A DNA stretch of 64,000 nt from TMED14 sp002378565 (GCA_943846715.1 OX044356.1:806001-870000), one strand, 5' to 3'; counted from the first letter of the stretch, positions 36,057 through 44,987 are shown. The notes: a model not told the origin generated them from the letters alone. Program-made: numbers and translations.

Positions 36057-36695
36057 ATGAAGCCATTCCTTGCCCTTTTATTGTTCCTGTTTGGATTCCA
36101 GCTCCTTGCACAAGAACGCATTGTTCAAGTGAGCGGTGTCATTTTAACGACTGACTCCAGTGCACAACATGTCCCCAATGCCAACATCTCTGTTATGGGG
36201 CGAGATTTGAACAGCCAATCTAGCGATGATGGATTCTTTTCCATCGTTGCCGTTCCTGGCGACAGCATCCTGATCAAGCGGTTTGGCTTTGAGCCAAGCA
36301 AGCTCTACATCCCCGACAGCCTAGTTGGCGATGCCTACTTAGCTATTGTTAGCATGCGATGGTTAAGTGTGGAGTTGGGAGAAGTCATCCTCTACCCCTG
36401 GCCACGGCCAGAGGCGCTCAACCGGGAGTTGCTTTCGATGAAGGTAGAGACCACTGAACGGGACATTGCCATGCGGAACCTTGCCTTGTCAGCCTTGAAA
36501 GAGCAAGCTGCGGCTATGGGTATGGACCCCGGGCAAATACAGCGTTATGCAATCAAAGCTCAAGAGCAAAACCTCTACGATTACGGTAGAAACGGCGCCT
36601 TCAACAATGCAGGGTCTGCCATTCTTGGTCGATTGAGTAACCCTTTTGCCTGGGCGCAGTTTTTCAAGGCAATCAAGCAGGGAGATTTCAACTAA
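36057..36695 (+). CDS. secreted carboxypeptidase-regulatory-like domain protein
   Basis: From the Met at 36057 there is a signal peptide (MKPFLALLLFLFGFQLLAQ). An Ig-like CarboxypepD_reg domain follows (VSGVILTTDSSAQHVPNANI, SSDDGFFSIVAVPGDSILIK). The C-terminal half is helical (MRNLALSALKEQAAAMGMD) and ends in a motif-poor tail. Domain order matches the protein at 7321-8034. It lies 14 bases after the M23 gene and 5 bases before the TonB receptor gene, so an envelope role shared with them is probable, but unproven. Confidence 0.75.
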   Translation: MKPFLALLLFLFGFQLLAQERIVQVSGVILTTDSSAQHVPNANISVMGRDLNSQSSDDGFFSIVAVPGDSILIKRFGFEPSKLYIPDSLVGDAYLAIVSMRWLSVELGEVILYPWPRPEALNRELLSMKVETTERDIAMRNLALSALKEQAAAMGMDPGQIQRYAIKAQEQNLYDYGRNGAFNNAGSAILGRLSNPFAWAQFFKAIKQGDFN

Positions 36696-36700
36696 TTGGT

Positions 36701-38851
36701 ATGCTGACTTTCCTGCTCATGATGGGAATCAGCAGTCCCACGGACAGCATCCCCCAAACAACCACCCTGAAAGCTGCGGAAGTCAGAGCTGACAAAATAA
36801 ATTCTGGCATAACCAGCATCCAAGCAAAATCCCTAACTGGCGCTGCTTTAGCTGGCGAATCTGTCGAGGGACTCATTCGCACCCTCTCTGGCGTGGTGGC
36901 AACGGATGAATTGTCTAGCCAATATGCTGTTCGCGGCGGATCTTTCGATGAGAACTTGCTGCTGATTGAAGGCTTTGAAGTGTACCGGCCACAGCTGGCT
37001 CGCAGTGGACAGCAAGAAGGCTTGAGTGCCATCAACCCTGATCTCGTTGGCAACCTAGAATTTTCTGCAGGTGGATTTTCAGTCCTTCATGGGGACAAGC
37101 TGAGCTCAGTGCTTTCGGTACGCTACCAACCAACAGCATTTAACCTGCCTGAAGGTCAAGCGCAATGGAAAGTTAAAACAGGCCTTTACGCCAGTCGCTT
37201 AGCCTATGCCGGACATTGGGACAGCCAAGATGTACAGTGGATATCCCTGCTGGGGATTCGCGTGAAGAGCAATCGACGTTTTCAACAGGGGCTGGACACC
37301 GAAGGAGACTACTTATCCCATGCTGAGGATGTGCAGTGGCTTATCAAAGGCCATAGCAAACAATGGACTCACACCGGTTTTGCCATGGCGCAAAACAGTG
37401 CTTACAGCTTGCAACCCAGTTCCCGAACAACAGAATTCGGGACCGTGACACAGGTGCTTCGTTTAAGCGTTTACATGGCGGGCAAGGAGTCCTACGACTA
37501 CCAAAATGCCTTCACAGGATGGCGTAGCAGTTACCAGTTAGCTGAAGGCCATCAATTGAGCGCACAATTTTCTGCCACACAGGCCTTAGAGAGTGAGTCT
37601 GCAGATGTAGAATCTGCTTATTTGCTTGGCGAGGTCAATCAAAACCTAGGCAGTGATCAATTTGGAGACATTGCTTATTGGCGAGGTTCTGGTGGGCATT
37701 TCAGGCACGCCCGGAACCACCAATGGATGCGATCTCTGCAAGCTTCCCTAGGCGGTCACCATAAGCTCAATCATCGTCAAACGCTGACATGGGGTACGGG
37801 CTGGCAACAGCAAACGGGCCTTGATCATCTGGATGAGTGGGTGAACCTGGATTCAGCAGGGTACAGCCTACCCTACACAGGAACCCTTGTCACTGACAGT
37901 GGCTGGGTTGGCACACAGAACCTGGATCTTCATCAGCGTTTCAGGGCAAATGGCCTGCTCAACAATGACAAGTTGCATGCCTTCGCGCACTACACAGCCA
38001 AGGGCCAACAAGGGGAAGCTTCAATGGGCCTGAGGCTGCTTCACGATAGCCGCAGCGGAGAGTGGCGACTCAGCCCACGCATTGCCTTGTCGTCCACCCT
38101 TAGGGATGGTTGGTCCCTCGATCTGCGCGGGGGCTCCTATGCACAGACTGCTTCCGTCCGGGAATTGAGAAATTGGCGAGACCTGTCTTTTGATGCCTCC
38201 GCAACCATGCAACATGCGTGGCATGGCATCATTGGTTTAGAAAAGCATTTCGAACGACAGTCTAGGCCCTTTTATTGGCGCAGTGAAGCTTACGTTAAAT
38301 ACCTTGATAAAGCCTTCCCTTTCGAGCAAGATGGCATGCGCCTACGCTACTTGGGCACCACGCCCATTCAAGCCAAAGTCATTGGCATCGATCAACGGCT
38401 ACACACCGAATGGGTTGACGGAGCTGAATCCTGGTTCAGCTTGTCTTTTTACCGATCCAGCGAAAAGGTCAATAATCAATGGCAACGCCGGGCCAGTGAC
38501 TACAGGCATGCTATGTCCCTTCGCGTTGAAGACCAACTGCCCGATGAGCCTGGCAGCAGGGTATATGTACAGATTCAGTATTCAGGCGGGTTCCCTTTTG
38601 GCGCACCACTTGCCACGGAAAAACCCTTCAGCAGTTCAGCTTACCGACGCTTAGATTTAGGTTTTGAGCGACTGCTTCACGTCCAAGGGTTTCAGCGTGT
38701 CAGCATCATCCTGGAGGCATTCAATTTGCTAGAGATTCGCAACACAGCCAGCTATTTCTGGATCATGGACATCAGTACAGCAAATCAGTATGCCGTGCCT
38801 AATTACCTGAGCAATCGCTTGATGAATCTATCCCTGCAGGTCAGCTTTTAA
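36701..38851 (+). CDS. TonB-dependent outer-membrane receptor
   Basis: The 716-residue protein has a short signal-like start (MLTFLLMMGISSPTDS), a TonB plug (SVEGLIRTLSGVVATDELSS, YAVRGGSFDENLLLIEGFEV, GNLEFSAGGFSVLHGDKLSS) and a beta-barrel of aromatic-rich strands ending in LMNLSLQVSF with a terminal Phe, as is usual for BAM substrates. The plug block RGGSFDEN is of the Bacteroidota FecA-like kind without an N-terminal carboxypeptidase extension; that domain is supplied by the separate preceding gene. No SusD follows. The ligand is unknown. The stop overlaps rocD by 11 bases. Confidence 0.88.
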   Translation: MLTFLLMMGISSPTDSIPQTTTLKAAEVRADKINSGITSIQAKSLTGAALAGESVEGLIRTLSGVVATDELSSQYAVRGGSFDENLLLIEGFEVYRPQLARSGQQEGLSAINPDLVGNLEFSAGGFSVLHGDKLSSVLSVRYQPTAFNLPEGQAQWKVKTGLYASRLAYAGHWDSQDVQWISLLGIRVKSNRRFQQGLDTEGDYLSHAEDVQWLIKGHSKQWTHTGFAMAQNSAYSLQPSSRTTEFGTVTQVLRLSVYMAGKESYDYQNAFTGWRSSYQLAEGHQLSAQFSATQALESESADVESAYLLGEVNQNLGSDQFGDIAYWRGSGGHFRHARNHQWMRSLQASLGGHHKLNHRQTLTWGTGWQQQTGLDHLDEWVNLDSAGYSLPYTGTLVTDSGWVGTQNLDLHQRFRANGLLNNDKLHAFAHYTAKGQQGEASMGLRLLHDSRSGEWRLSPRIALSSTLRDGWSLDLRGGSYAQTASVRELRNWRDLSFDASATMQHAWHGIIGLEKHFERQSRPFYWRSEAYVKYLDKAFPFEQDGMRLRYLGTTPIQAKVIGIDQRLHTEWVDGAESWFSLSFYRSSEKVNNQWQRRASDYRHAMSLRVEDQLPDEPGSRVYVQIQYSGGFPFGAPLATEKPFSSSAYRRLDLGFERLLHVQGFQRVSIILEAFNLLEIRNTASYFWIMDISTANQYAVPNYLSNRLMNLSLQVSF

Positions 38852-40118
38852 AGCTAGCGTCATAGTCGGTGAATACCGATTCAATGGTCGCTAAAGCCTT
38901 GGCCATTTCTTGATCATTGATGACCAATGGCGGGGCAAATCGAATGATGTTTCCATGGGTAGGCTTGGCCAACAAACCTGCTTCAGACAGGGCCACACAT
39001 AGGTCCCATGCCGTGGTCGAGTCTTCACTGTCATTGATGATTACCGCATTGAGCAATCCCTTGCCGCGGATGCCAGAAACCAAGTTCAAACCAGCAATAC
39101 GCTCCTGCAATGCGTCGCGAAACACCTTGCCCTGTCTGCGCGCATTTTGCATCAAGGATTCATCTTCAACGACCTGCAGTGCAGCTAATGTCACCGCTGC
39201 TGCAACAGGGTTTCCTCCAAAAGTAGAGCCGTGTTGCCCCGGCTTAATTGATAGCATGATTTCATCATCACAAAGCACAGCGCTCACCGGGTAGACCCCG
39301 CCACTCAACGCCTTGCCTAAAATTAAAATGTCTGATCGCACATAGGTGCTTTCATCCCGTTCACAAACCGCATTAGCGCAATGGCAATCGCCACAGGTTG
39401 CAAGCCATGATCCCGTTCTAGCTATGCCGGTTTGTATCTCATCTGCTATGAATAAGACGTCTTTGTTACGGCAAATGGCAGCTGCTTCAGCAAGGTAGTT
39501 GGCATCGGGCACCATGACACCTGCCTCCCCTTGAATGGGTTCAACCAAGAAACCTGCCACAAACTCATTGTTAAGCACCTCCTTCAATGCCGCTATGTCA
39601 TTGTAGGGAATCCGTAAGAAGCCTGGTCCATAGGGACCAAAGCCATCGTAGCTGTCTGGATCACTTGAAAAACCAATGATGGTGCTTGTGCGGCCATGGA
39701 AATTGTTGTCGCAAACAACAATGATGGCTTGATTGCTTGGCATGCCCTTGACATCATAGGCCCACCTACGGCAAAGCTTGATGGCTGTTTCAACTGCTTC
39801 TGCGCCAGAGTTCATTGGCAGCACCTTGTCATAAGCAAATCGCTGAGCAAGGCTTGCTTCCATGTCGCCCAGCTGGTCATTATAAAATGCCCTGGACGTC
39901 AAGGCCAGCTTGCTGGCCTGGTCTGTCAGTGCCTTGAGGATTGCTGGGTGTCCATGCCCCTGATTGACTGCAGAATAGGCGCTGAGAAAGTCTAGGTATG
40001 CTTTGCCATCAACGTCCCATACATGCACGCCTTCGCCGCGCGACAGCACCACAGGTAGCGGATGGTAGTTGTGTGCGCCATATCGATTTTCTTGTGCGAT
40101 AAGTTCCTTTGCTGTCAT
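38841..40118 (-). CDS. rocD: ornithine aminotransferase
   Basis: This class III PLP aminotransferase converts ornithine and 2-oxoglutarate to glutamate semialdehyde and glutamate. Ornithine-type features are the N-terminal LIAQENRYGAHNYHPLPVVL and the YSAVNQGHGHP block, then FHGRTSTIIGFSSD and the PLP Lys in LILGKALSGGVYPVSAVL, and GQHGSTFGGNPVA. An unusual Cys-rich insert precedes the PLP lysine: ATCGDCHCANAVCERDES carries four Cys and one His, and could bind a metal; typical enzymes have only a few residues there. Length is 425 against about 400-415 for relatives. Confidence 0.9.
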   Translation of the reverse strand: MTAKELIAQENRYGAHNYHPLPVVLSRGEGVHVWDVDGKAYLDFLSAYSAVNQGHGHPAILKALTDQASKLALTSRAFYNDQLGDMEASLAQRFAYDKVLPMNSGAEAVETAIKLCRRWAYDVKGMPSNQAIIVVCDNNFHGRTSTIIGFSSDPDSYDGFGPYGPGFLRIPYNDIAALKEVLNNEFVAGFLVEPIQGEAGVMVPDANYLAEAAAICRNKDVLFIADEIQTGIARTGSWLATCGDCHCANAVCERDESTYVRSDILILGKALSGGVYPVSAVLCDDEIMLSIKPGQHGSTFGGNPVAAAVTLAALQVVEDESLMQNARRQGKVFRDALQERIAGLNLVSGIRGKGLLNAVIINDSEDSTTAWDLCVALSEAGLLAKPTHGNIIRFAPPLVINDQEMAKALATIESVFTDYDASFKS

Positions 40119-40134
40119 GGTAAGTTATTTGAAG

Positions 40135-40142
40135 CAAATGTA
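40135..40142 (-). promoter_or_regulatory. TAnnTTTG box of rocD
   Basis: TACATTTG exact on the minus strand, 16 bases before the rocD ATG and back-to-back with the rlmD box at 40154-40161. Confidence 0.6.
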
Positions 40143-40153
40143 ACCATGAGATA

Positions 40154-40161
40154 TACCTTTG
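40154..40161 (+). promoter_or_regulatory. TAnnTTTG box directly before rlmD
   Basis: TACCTTTG exact match with a six-base spacer to the ATG at 40168. It rules out a TTG start at 40159, which would lie inside the box. Confidence 0.6.
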
Positions 40162-40167
40162 TCAACC

Positions 40168-41580
40168 ATGGATTTATCAGGAATACGACTCAAGAGAATG
40201 GGCGCCAAGGGCGTTTGCATTGCAGATGCACCAGATGGTCGCGTCATGTTGGTTAGAGGCGGCGTCCCAGGGGATGTTGTTTCAGTCAAAATTCGCCGCA
40301 AGCGAAAGCGCATGTACGAGGCGGTTGTCGACCAGGTTGAGCAACCATCAGACTTACGCATCGAGCCAGTCTGCAAGCACACTGCCATGTGCGGCGGATG
40401 CTCGTGGCAGCAGATGGACTACGAAGCACAGTCCAAGGCAAAGGGTCAGGAGGTTTACGACCAACTCAGGCGCCACGGCCACATCCTTTGTGATGACATG
40501 CGCCCCATCATTGCCGCCCCCTCGCCCCTGCGTTACAGAAACAAAATGGAGTTCTCCTTTTCTGCTTTCCGCTGGTTGACTGAAGATGAAATTCATGGAG
40601 AAGAGACCATCAGCAGGCATGCCTTGGGCTTTCACGTTCCCGGATTCTGGGATCGCATCCTGGATATTGAAACTTGCCATTTGCAAGGAGAACCGTCCAA
40701 CGCCATTCGCAATTTCATTCGCGACCAAGCACATGAACGCGGCATCAGTTTTTGGCGTCCCAGAGACAAAACTGGCGTACTCAGAACCTTGATGCTTCGG
40801 AGCACGCAGGATGGACAGTGGATGCTTGTCATGCAGTTTGGCGAAGAGCCTGGCCAAGCAGGCATGCAACTACTGGATGATGTCCTCAAAGCCTTTCCCA
40901 GCATTGTCAGCCTGTACTTCGCAGTGAATGAAAAAGGCAATGACAGCATTTATGACCTAGACCTCACACTCCACCACGGAGAGGCATACATCACCGAGAA
41001 CATGCCTTCAGCCATTGAAGGGGGTTTCCCACTCAGTTTTCAAATTGGGCCTAAATCCTTCTACCAGACCAACCCTGTCCAGGCACAGCGCCTGTACATG
41101 GAAGCGCTCAACCTCGCTGGCATCACTGAAGGCGACACCGTCTATGACCTTTACACTGGCACGGGAACCATTGCCTTGTTCATGGCCCAAAAAGCTGCCA
41201 AAGTTATTGGCATTGAATCAGTACCAGAAGCCGTTGAAGCTGCTGATCGCAACGCAGAGCGTAACGGCATCAGCCATGCAGTCTTCGAAGTTGGCGATAT
41301 GCGCAAAGCCTTTGATGAGTCATTCATTGAACGGCATGGCAGACCCGACGTGGTGATCACTGACCCCCCAAGGGATGGCATGCACCCGAAGGTTGTTGAA
41401 CGACTGATTGATCTGAAAGCGCCAAAAATTGTCTACATCTCCTGCAATCCTGCGACACAAGCTCGGGATCTTGAAAAACTCCAAGCGGTTTATGACATTG
41501 TCACGGTGCAGCCTGTTGACATGTTCCCACAAACCCATCACGTTGAGAATGTTGCACTTTTACATTTAAAGAATGCCTGA
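40168..41580 (+). CDS. rlmD: 23S rRNA (uracil-C5)-methyltransferase, RlmD/RumA type
   Basis: These enzymes methylate C5 of uridines in 23S rRNA (U1939 in E. coli). The N-terminal TRAM domain (about 1-60) is followed by an Fe-S cluster motif (CKHTAMCGGCSWQQMDY, then ETCHLQ for the fourth Cys). The SAM site is YDLYTGTGTIALFMAQ and the catalytic Cys is in YISCNPATQARDL. The length (470) fits the family, and the end MFPQTHHVENVALL is the family signature. Exact position specificity cannot be deduced. Confidence 0.92.
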   Translation: MDLSGIRLKRMGAKGVCIADAPDGRVMLVRGGVPGDVVSVKIRRKRKRMYEAVVDQVEQPSDLRIEPVCKHTAMCGGCSWQQMDYEAQSKAKGQEVYDQLRRHGHILCDDMRPIIAAPSPLRYRNKMEFSFSAFRWLTEDEIHGEETISRHALGFHVPGFWDRILDIETCHLQGEPSNAIRNFIRDQAHERGISFWRPRDKTGVLRTLMLRSTQDGQWMLVMQFGEEPGQAGMQLLDDVLKAFPSIVSLYFAVNEKGNDSIYDLDLTLHHGEAYITENMPSAIEGGFPLSFQIGPKSFYQTNPVQAQRLYMEALNLAGITEGDTVYDLYTGTGTIALFMAQKAAKVIGIESVPEAVEAADRNAERNGISHAVFEVGDMRKAFDESFIERHGRPDVVITDPPRDGMHPKVVERLIDLKAPKIVYISCNPATQARDLEKLQAVYDIVTVQPVDMFPQTHHVENVALLHLKNA

Positions 41581-41688
41581 GGCTATCATGGACAGATATA
41601 AGGCTTGGCATCAGCGGTACTCTGACGAAAAACTGGTTGGAATATCGGGAAGTCATCAATACCTATAGCCCTGCACATTAAATCACTT

Positions 41689-42606
41689 ATGAAGAAAATT
41701 AGTTTATTATTAGCGCTGTTGTTTTCAACGGCGGCTGTTGCGCAGCAAACCACTGACATTAGCGAATTTGAAATTACCAGTGAAGGTTTAATCGGAGTAG
41801 CATTGCGCATGTCTCCCATTGCTACGGATCGTCCGGACATCACCGAAAGCGCACAAATTACCCCGGTGGGATGGCTCCAATATGAAGGAGGATACCAGTT
41901 CGGACATAGTGAAGAAGTAATGCCGGGCGGAGCAATAACGGATGCACATCAGATTGAAGAGGTGTTACGATTTGGTATAAACCGACGCTTTGAGTTGCGT
42001 GCGGTGATCAATGTAAATACGCAGAGTACTTATGTCCCTTCAATACCTATGCCGTGGAACGAACCTAATCGATGGACAGGTGTTAATCCTCTTATTATTG
42101 GATTCAAATATAATTTACTTGAAGAGAGCAGCAAGTTGCCGCAGGCGACCTGGTTAAGCCACCTTTCATTGCCTTGGCTAGCAGCTGGAGACTACGCTAC
42201 GTTATATCCTAAACTCGTGTTCCACGAACAGAGATTGATGCTAGAGAAGACACTGACGTCAAGACTGGGCATTGCAAGTAATATTGGTGTTGCAGGAGGC
42301 TTGAACGGATCAGAAGGGTTGTTTAATGAAGGAATGTTTTCGCTAGCGCTAGGCTATGACTTAGGTCACAATTATGGCGTATACGCGGAATACTTTTCAG
42401 TGTGGTACTTCGCAGGTACTCAGTTTTCTGCGACACCCTATTTTGATGGTGGGTTTACAAGATTATTGTCTAATGACTTGCAATTAGATATTTATGCTGG
42501 GTTTGATTTAAGTCAATACACGAATTCCGTAAAACAGACGAAGCGTCTTTTCTTCGGAACTGGGGTAAGCTACAGATTGCCATTAGCAGCTCATTTGAAA
42601 CAATAA
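41689..42606 (+). CDS. putative outer-membrane beta-barrel protein
   Basis: The signal peptide (MKKISLLLALLFSTAAVA) precedes a barrel of alternating aromatic strands: ATDRPDITESAQITPVGWLQ, FELRAVINVNTQ, VNPLIIGFKYNL, FGTGVSYRL. The sequence TDRPDITESA with a following gYQF is the hallmark of the transporter-like barrel family (Phenol_MetA_deg type). The exporter role is only suggested. Codon use differs from neighbours: many TTA, ATA, GCG, ACG and GGA codons, and visibly more AT. No promoter box of the local type was found, and a 390-base gene-free stretch follows. These features point to an acquired gene. Confidence 0.78.
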   Translation: MKKISLLLALLFSTAAVAQQTTDISEFEITSEGLIGVALRMSPIATDRPDITESAQITPVGWLQYEGGYQFGHSEEVMPGGAITDAHQIEEVLRFGINRRFELRAVINVNTQSTYVPSIPMPWNEPNRWTGVNPLIIGFKYNLLEESSKLPQATWLSHLSLPWLAAGDYATLYPKLVFHEQRLMLEKTLTSRLGIASNIGVAGGLNGSEGLFNEGMFSLALGYDLGHNYGVYAEYFSVWYFAGTQFSATPYFDGGFTRLLSNDLQLDIYAGFDLSQYTNSVKQTKRLFFGTGVSYRLPLAAHLKQ

Positions 42607-42996
42607 ATGTCAGTAACCCTCGTCATAGACATGATTACGATTTTCACCGCTGTCTCTTGTTGGTTTTTTAGCATATGCCTTGTGCTGTGAAGAAATAACC
42701 AATCCATACAGCATCGCATTGACGCCTACTGGAATGCACCTTTTCCTGTGCCATAAACCCTTCTTTAAGGCTCAATCACATTTAAAGCATGACACATTAC
42801 TTGAATCAAGGCGGAACCCAGGCTAAATTGCTTTTCACATTTCCACAGACTGAACGGGGGTAACTTTTGGCGGAGATGTTGCAACCTATTTGAAGGACTT
42901 CCGAGGGTCATTCAACGTTGAATCCATGCGACCTACCCCACGAAGTATTGCAGAAAGAAAGGAGAATGAGGTCTTTTTTGTTGCTACATTGCAGCA
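42607..42996 (+). other. gene-free interval of 390 bases
   Basis: No gene, RNA or clear repeat is recognised. A 27-codon ORF (42607-42690, MSVTLVIDMITIFTAV...) begins right after the preceding stop and is hydrophobic, but it has no promoter box or other support. Further on, CGGGGGTAACTTTTGGCGG near 42855 resembles a promoter with one extra base. The end of the interval holds TACATTGC-like sequence before the phosphoribosyltransferase gene. Confidence 0.5.
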
Positions 42997-43491
42997 ATGA
43001 CCGACAGAACCCTCATTCTTGACCCACAGCGCATGGCGCGTAGCATTGAACGCATGGCTTGGGAGATCATGGAGCATCACCAAGATGAAGCCGTGGTGTG
43101 GGTGGTTGGCATCAGTGAATCTGGCTACAAACTAGCCCAATTGCTTCAAGAGCACCTTGTCAAGCATGCAAATTTCAAATCCCATTTGGTGGAGATCACC
43201 ATCAACAAGAAAAACCCAAGCAAAGGGCCGACAACATGCAGTGAGGACATACCAAAGGGAGCCTCTATGGTGATTGTCGATGATGTACTTAACACTGGCT
43301 CTACTTTGATTTATGCGGTGAATCACATGCTTCAACTGGCTGCAAAGCATATCACCACAGCAGTGATGGTTGACCGCAATCACAAGCGTTACCCCATCAA
43401 AGCTGACATCAAGGGCGTGAGCTTAAGCACCAGCCTGAGGGATCATGTAGAAGTAGACTTCAGTAAAAACCAAGCTGCCTACTTGCGTTAA
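42997..43491 (+). CDS. phosphoribosyltransferase (PyrR/hypoxanthine-type fold)
   Basis: The 164-residue protein carries the PRPP loop MVIVDDVLNTGSTLIYAVN and the preceding VVGISESGYKLAQLLQEHL hood. It is the size of PyrR or of small purine phosphoribosyltransferases. The C-terminal DIKGVSLSTSLRDHVEVDF is PyrR-like. Whether it is a uracil phosphoribosyltransferase/regulator or a base-salvage enzyme is unclear, as no pyr operon is adjacent. The stop overlaps the convergent aroK stop (TTAA). Confidence 0.82.
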   Translation: MTDRTLILDPQRMARSIERMAWEIMEHHQDEAVVWVVGISESGYKLAQLLQEHLVKHANFKSHLVEITINKKNPSKGPTTCSEDIPKGASMVIVDDVLNTGSTLIYAVNHMLQLAAKHITTAVMVDRNHKRYPIKADIKGVSLSTSLRDHVEVDFSKNQAAYLR

Positions 43492-44018
43492 TCCTCGGTT
43501 GGCAATACAAGCATCAAGGCTTTGACTTGCTCTTCAAGGGGTAAATTCCCATCGATGATATGGTGTGCCTGTCCATAGAATCCTTGACGCTCAAACAAAT
43601 GCTTGGCCACAAACTCTGTCATGTCTTCATCAGACACAAAGTCTACAAGGTGGCGAACAATTCCCGCTTCGCGGTCCGCAATGATGCGTTGACTCAGGTT
43701 AGATGGAGACATTTTTAAGTAGACGACAAGCCCATTTGCCAACATCCAATCCATGTTTCCGTAAAAGCAGGCCGTCCCACCTCCCGTGGAGAGAATCTGA
43801 TTCTCTGTGGGTAGCTCACGCAAAAGGATGCGCTCAATGCGTCTGAATTCCAATTCACCAAACTGTTCTATGCCCTCCTCAATGGTTCTTTCCCATTGAT
43901 TTTCAACATGATGATCAAGATCAACTGTGGTGCGATCCAGGGACGAAGACAAGGCCTTCGCCAATGCACTTTTCCCACATGCCATGTAGCCTGTGAGGTA
44001 GATTGTTTGATTCATCAT
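43488..44018 (-). CDS. aroK: shikimate kinase
   Basis: AroK phosphorylates shikimate at O3. The P-loop is GYMACGKSALAKAL, the Asp for shikimate binding is in TTVDLDHHVEN, the RxxE segment is EFRRIERILLREL, and the adenine/shikimate-lid block is ILSTGGGTACFYG, where GGG is the shikimate site. Length is about 176. The Met at 44018 or 44015 is preferred over an upstream TTG. aroC lies at 51.5 kb, so shikimate genes are dispersed. Confidence 0.92.
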   Translation of the reverse strand: MMNQTIYLTGYMACGKSALAKALSSSLDRTTVDLDHHVENQWERTIEEGIEQFGELEFRRIERILLRELPTENQILSTGGGTACFYGNMDWMLANGLVVYLKMSPSNLSQRIIADREAGIVRHLVDFVSDEDMTEFVAKHLFERQGFYGQAHHIIDGNLPLEEQVKALMLVLPTED

Positions 44019-44069
44019 GCAAAGAAACAAAATGGTCAGCCATATGGTTTCTTTCGGACGATTTAGAAT

Positions 44070-44077
44070 TATATTTG
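44070..44077 (+). promoter_or_regulatory. TAnnTTTG box of tRNA-Lys/tRNA-Leu
   Basis: TATATTTG exact match 23 bases before the tRNA-Lys 5' end. Confidence 0.65.
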
Positions 44078-44100
44078 CACCCGCTTTTGAAAGGAAGCAT

Positions 44101-44173
44101 GACTCGATAGCTCAGCTGGTAGAGCACGACACTTTTAATGTTGGGGTCCAGGGTTCGAACCCCTGTCGAGTCA
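44101..44173 (+). tRNA. tRNA-Lys (anticodon UUU)
   Basis: A complete 73-base cloverleaf: acceptor GACTCGA/TCGAGTC, D stem GCTC/GAGC, anticodon stem CGACA/TGTTG around CTTTTAA (anticodon TTT) and T arm CAGGG-TTCGAAC-CCCTG. CCA is not encoded (the next bases are CAG). Probably cotranscribed with tRNA-Leu, four bases downstream. Confidence 0.97.
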
Positions 44174-44177
44174 CAGA

Positions 44178-44260
44178 GCCCAGGTGGTGAAATTGGTAGA
44201 CACGCCACCTTGAGGGGGTGGTGACCTTTGGTTGTGCTGGTTCGAGTCCAGTTCTGGGCA
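44178..44260 (+). tRNA. tRNA-Leu (anticodon GAG)
   Basis: An 83-base class II tRNA: acceptor GCCCAGG/TCTGGGC (one G-U), anticodon stem CCACC/GGTGG around TTGAGGG (anticodon GAG), a long variable arm and the T loop GGTTCGAGTCC. CCA is not encoded. It is followed at once by a terminator. Confidence 0.95.
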
Positions 44261-44265
44261 CTCAA

Positions 44266-44298
44266 GAAAAAAAAACGCGCAATCTGGCGCGTTTTTTT
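44266..44298 (+). terminator. intrinsic terminator after tRNA-Leu
   Basis: AAACGCGC (44273-44280) pairs with GCGCGTTT (44287-44294) around a six-base loop, then a T run; an A run upstream makes it potentially two-way. Confidence 0.85.
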
Positions 44299-44365
44299 AT
44301 GCGCAATACTATGCTTGGCATAACCCCCTTCATGGCTACCTTCATCACTTGAGAATCAAGAACAC

Positions 44366-44776
44366 ATGATGAAAAATTCAAAGAAAAGCACCCCTTGGAA
44401 GGATCAGCTCAGTGATGAGGCCTACCATGTACTCCGAGAAAAAGGCACAGAACCCGCCTTCTCCTCTCCTCTGAATGACAATGATGAGAATGGCTCATAC
44501 CGTTGCCACGGCTGCGGCAACCTGCTATTTGGCAGTGAAAGTAAATTTGATTCAGGCTGTGGTTGGCCAAGCTTTGATGCGGCTCAACATGGCGCCATCA
44601 ATGAAAAGGAAGACCTAAGCCATGGAAGAAAACGCACAGAGATCCTTTGCAGCAAGTGTGACGGTCACCTAGGGCATGTTTTCAGTGACGGCATCACTGA
44701 GACTGGCCTGCGCTACTGCGTCAATGGCCTAAGTATTGACTTCAATGCCAAGGATCAAAGTGAAGAGAAAGTATAG
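44366..44776 (+). CDS. msrB: peptide-methionine (R)-S-oxide reductase
   Basis: MsrB reduces methionine-R-sulfoxide in proteins using thioredoxin. The 136-residue protein has the zinc pairs CHGCG and CSKCDGHLGHVF. The catalytic Cys is in LRYCVNGLSIDF, and the substrate pocket is SGCGWPSFDAA. There is no signal peptide, so it is cytosolic. Two adjacent ATGs (44366, 44369) begin the gene. It lies between tRNA genes. Confidence 0.95.
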   Translation: MMKNSKKSTPWKDQLSDEAYHVLREKGTEPAFSSPLNDNDENGSYRCHGCGNLLFGSESKFDSGCGWPSFDAAQHGAINEKEDLSHGRKRTEILCSKCDGHLGHVFSDGITETGLRYCVNGLSIDFNAKDQSEEKV

Positions 44777-44832
44777 ATTGATATCGATGTATCTATTTTT
44801 CATTTAGCTGCCAACATTAAGGAACCGCAACT

Positions 44833-44840
44833 TATATTTG
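44833..44840 (+). promoter_or_regulatory. TAnnTTTG box of tRNA-Val
   Basis: TATATTTG exact match 13 bases before the tRNA-Val 5' end. Confidence 0.65.
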
Positions 44841-44853
44841 CCGTCCAATTGAC

Positions 44854-44928
44854 GGGTGAGTAGCTCAGTTGGTTTAGAGCACCTCGTTTACACCGAGGGG
44901 GTCCGGGGTTCGAATCCCTGTTCACCCA
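44854..44928 (+). tRNA. tRNA-Val (anticodon UAC)
   Basis: A 75-base cloverleaf: acceptor GGGTGAG/TTCACCC, anticodon stem CCTCG/CGAGG around TTTACAC (anticodon TAC), T arm CGGGG-TTCGAAT-CCCTG. The discriminator A is followed by genomic CCA (44929-44931), unlike the other tRNAs here. Confidence 0.97.
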
Positions 44929-44933
44929 CCACC

Positions 44934-44963
44934 AAAGGCCCATGCATCGCATGGGCCTTTTTC
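44934..44963 (+). terminator. intrinsic terminator after tRNA-Val
   Basis: A perfect 12-bp stem AAAGGCCCATGC/GCATGGGCCTTT with a three-base loop, followed by T residues. Confidence 0.9.
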
Positions 44964-44987
44964 ATTGCTAAAAGAAACTAAGTCGCA

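Noticed and set aside
42607..42690. 27-codon hydrophobic ORF after the outer-membrane protein gene
   Set aside because: It is too short, has no promoter box or homologue known to me; left as part of the gene-free interval.
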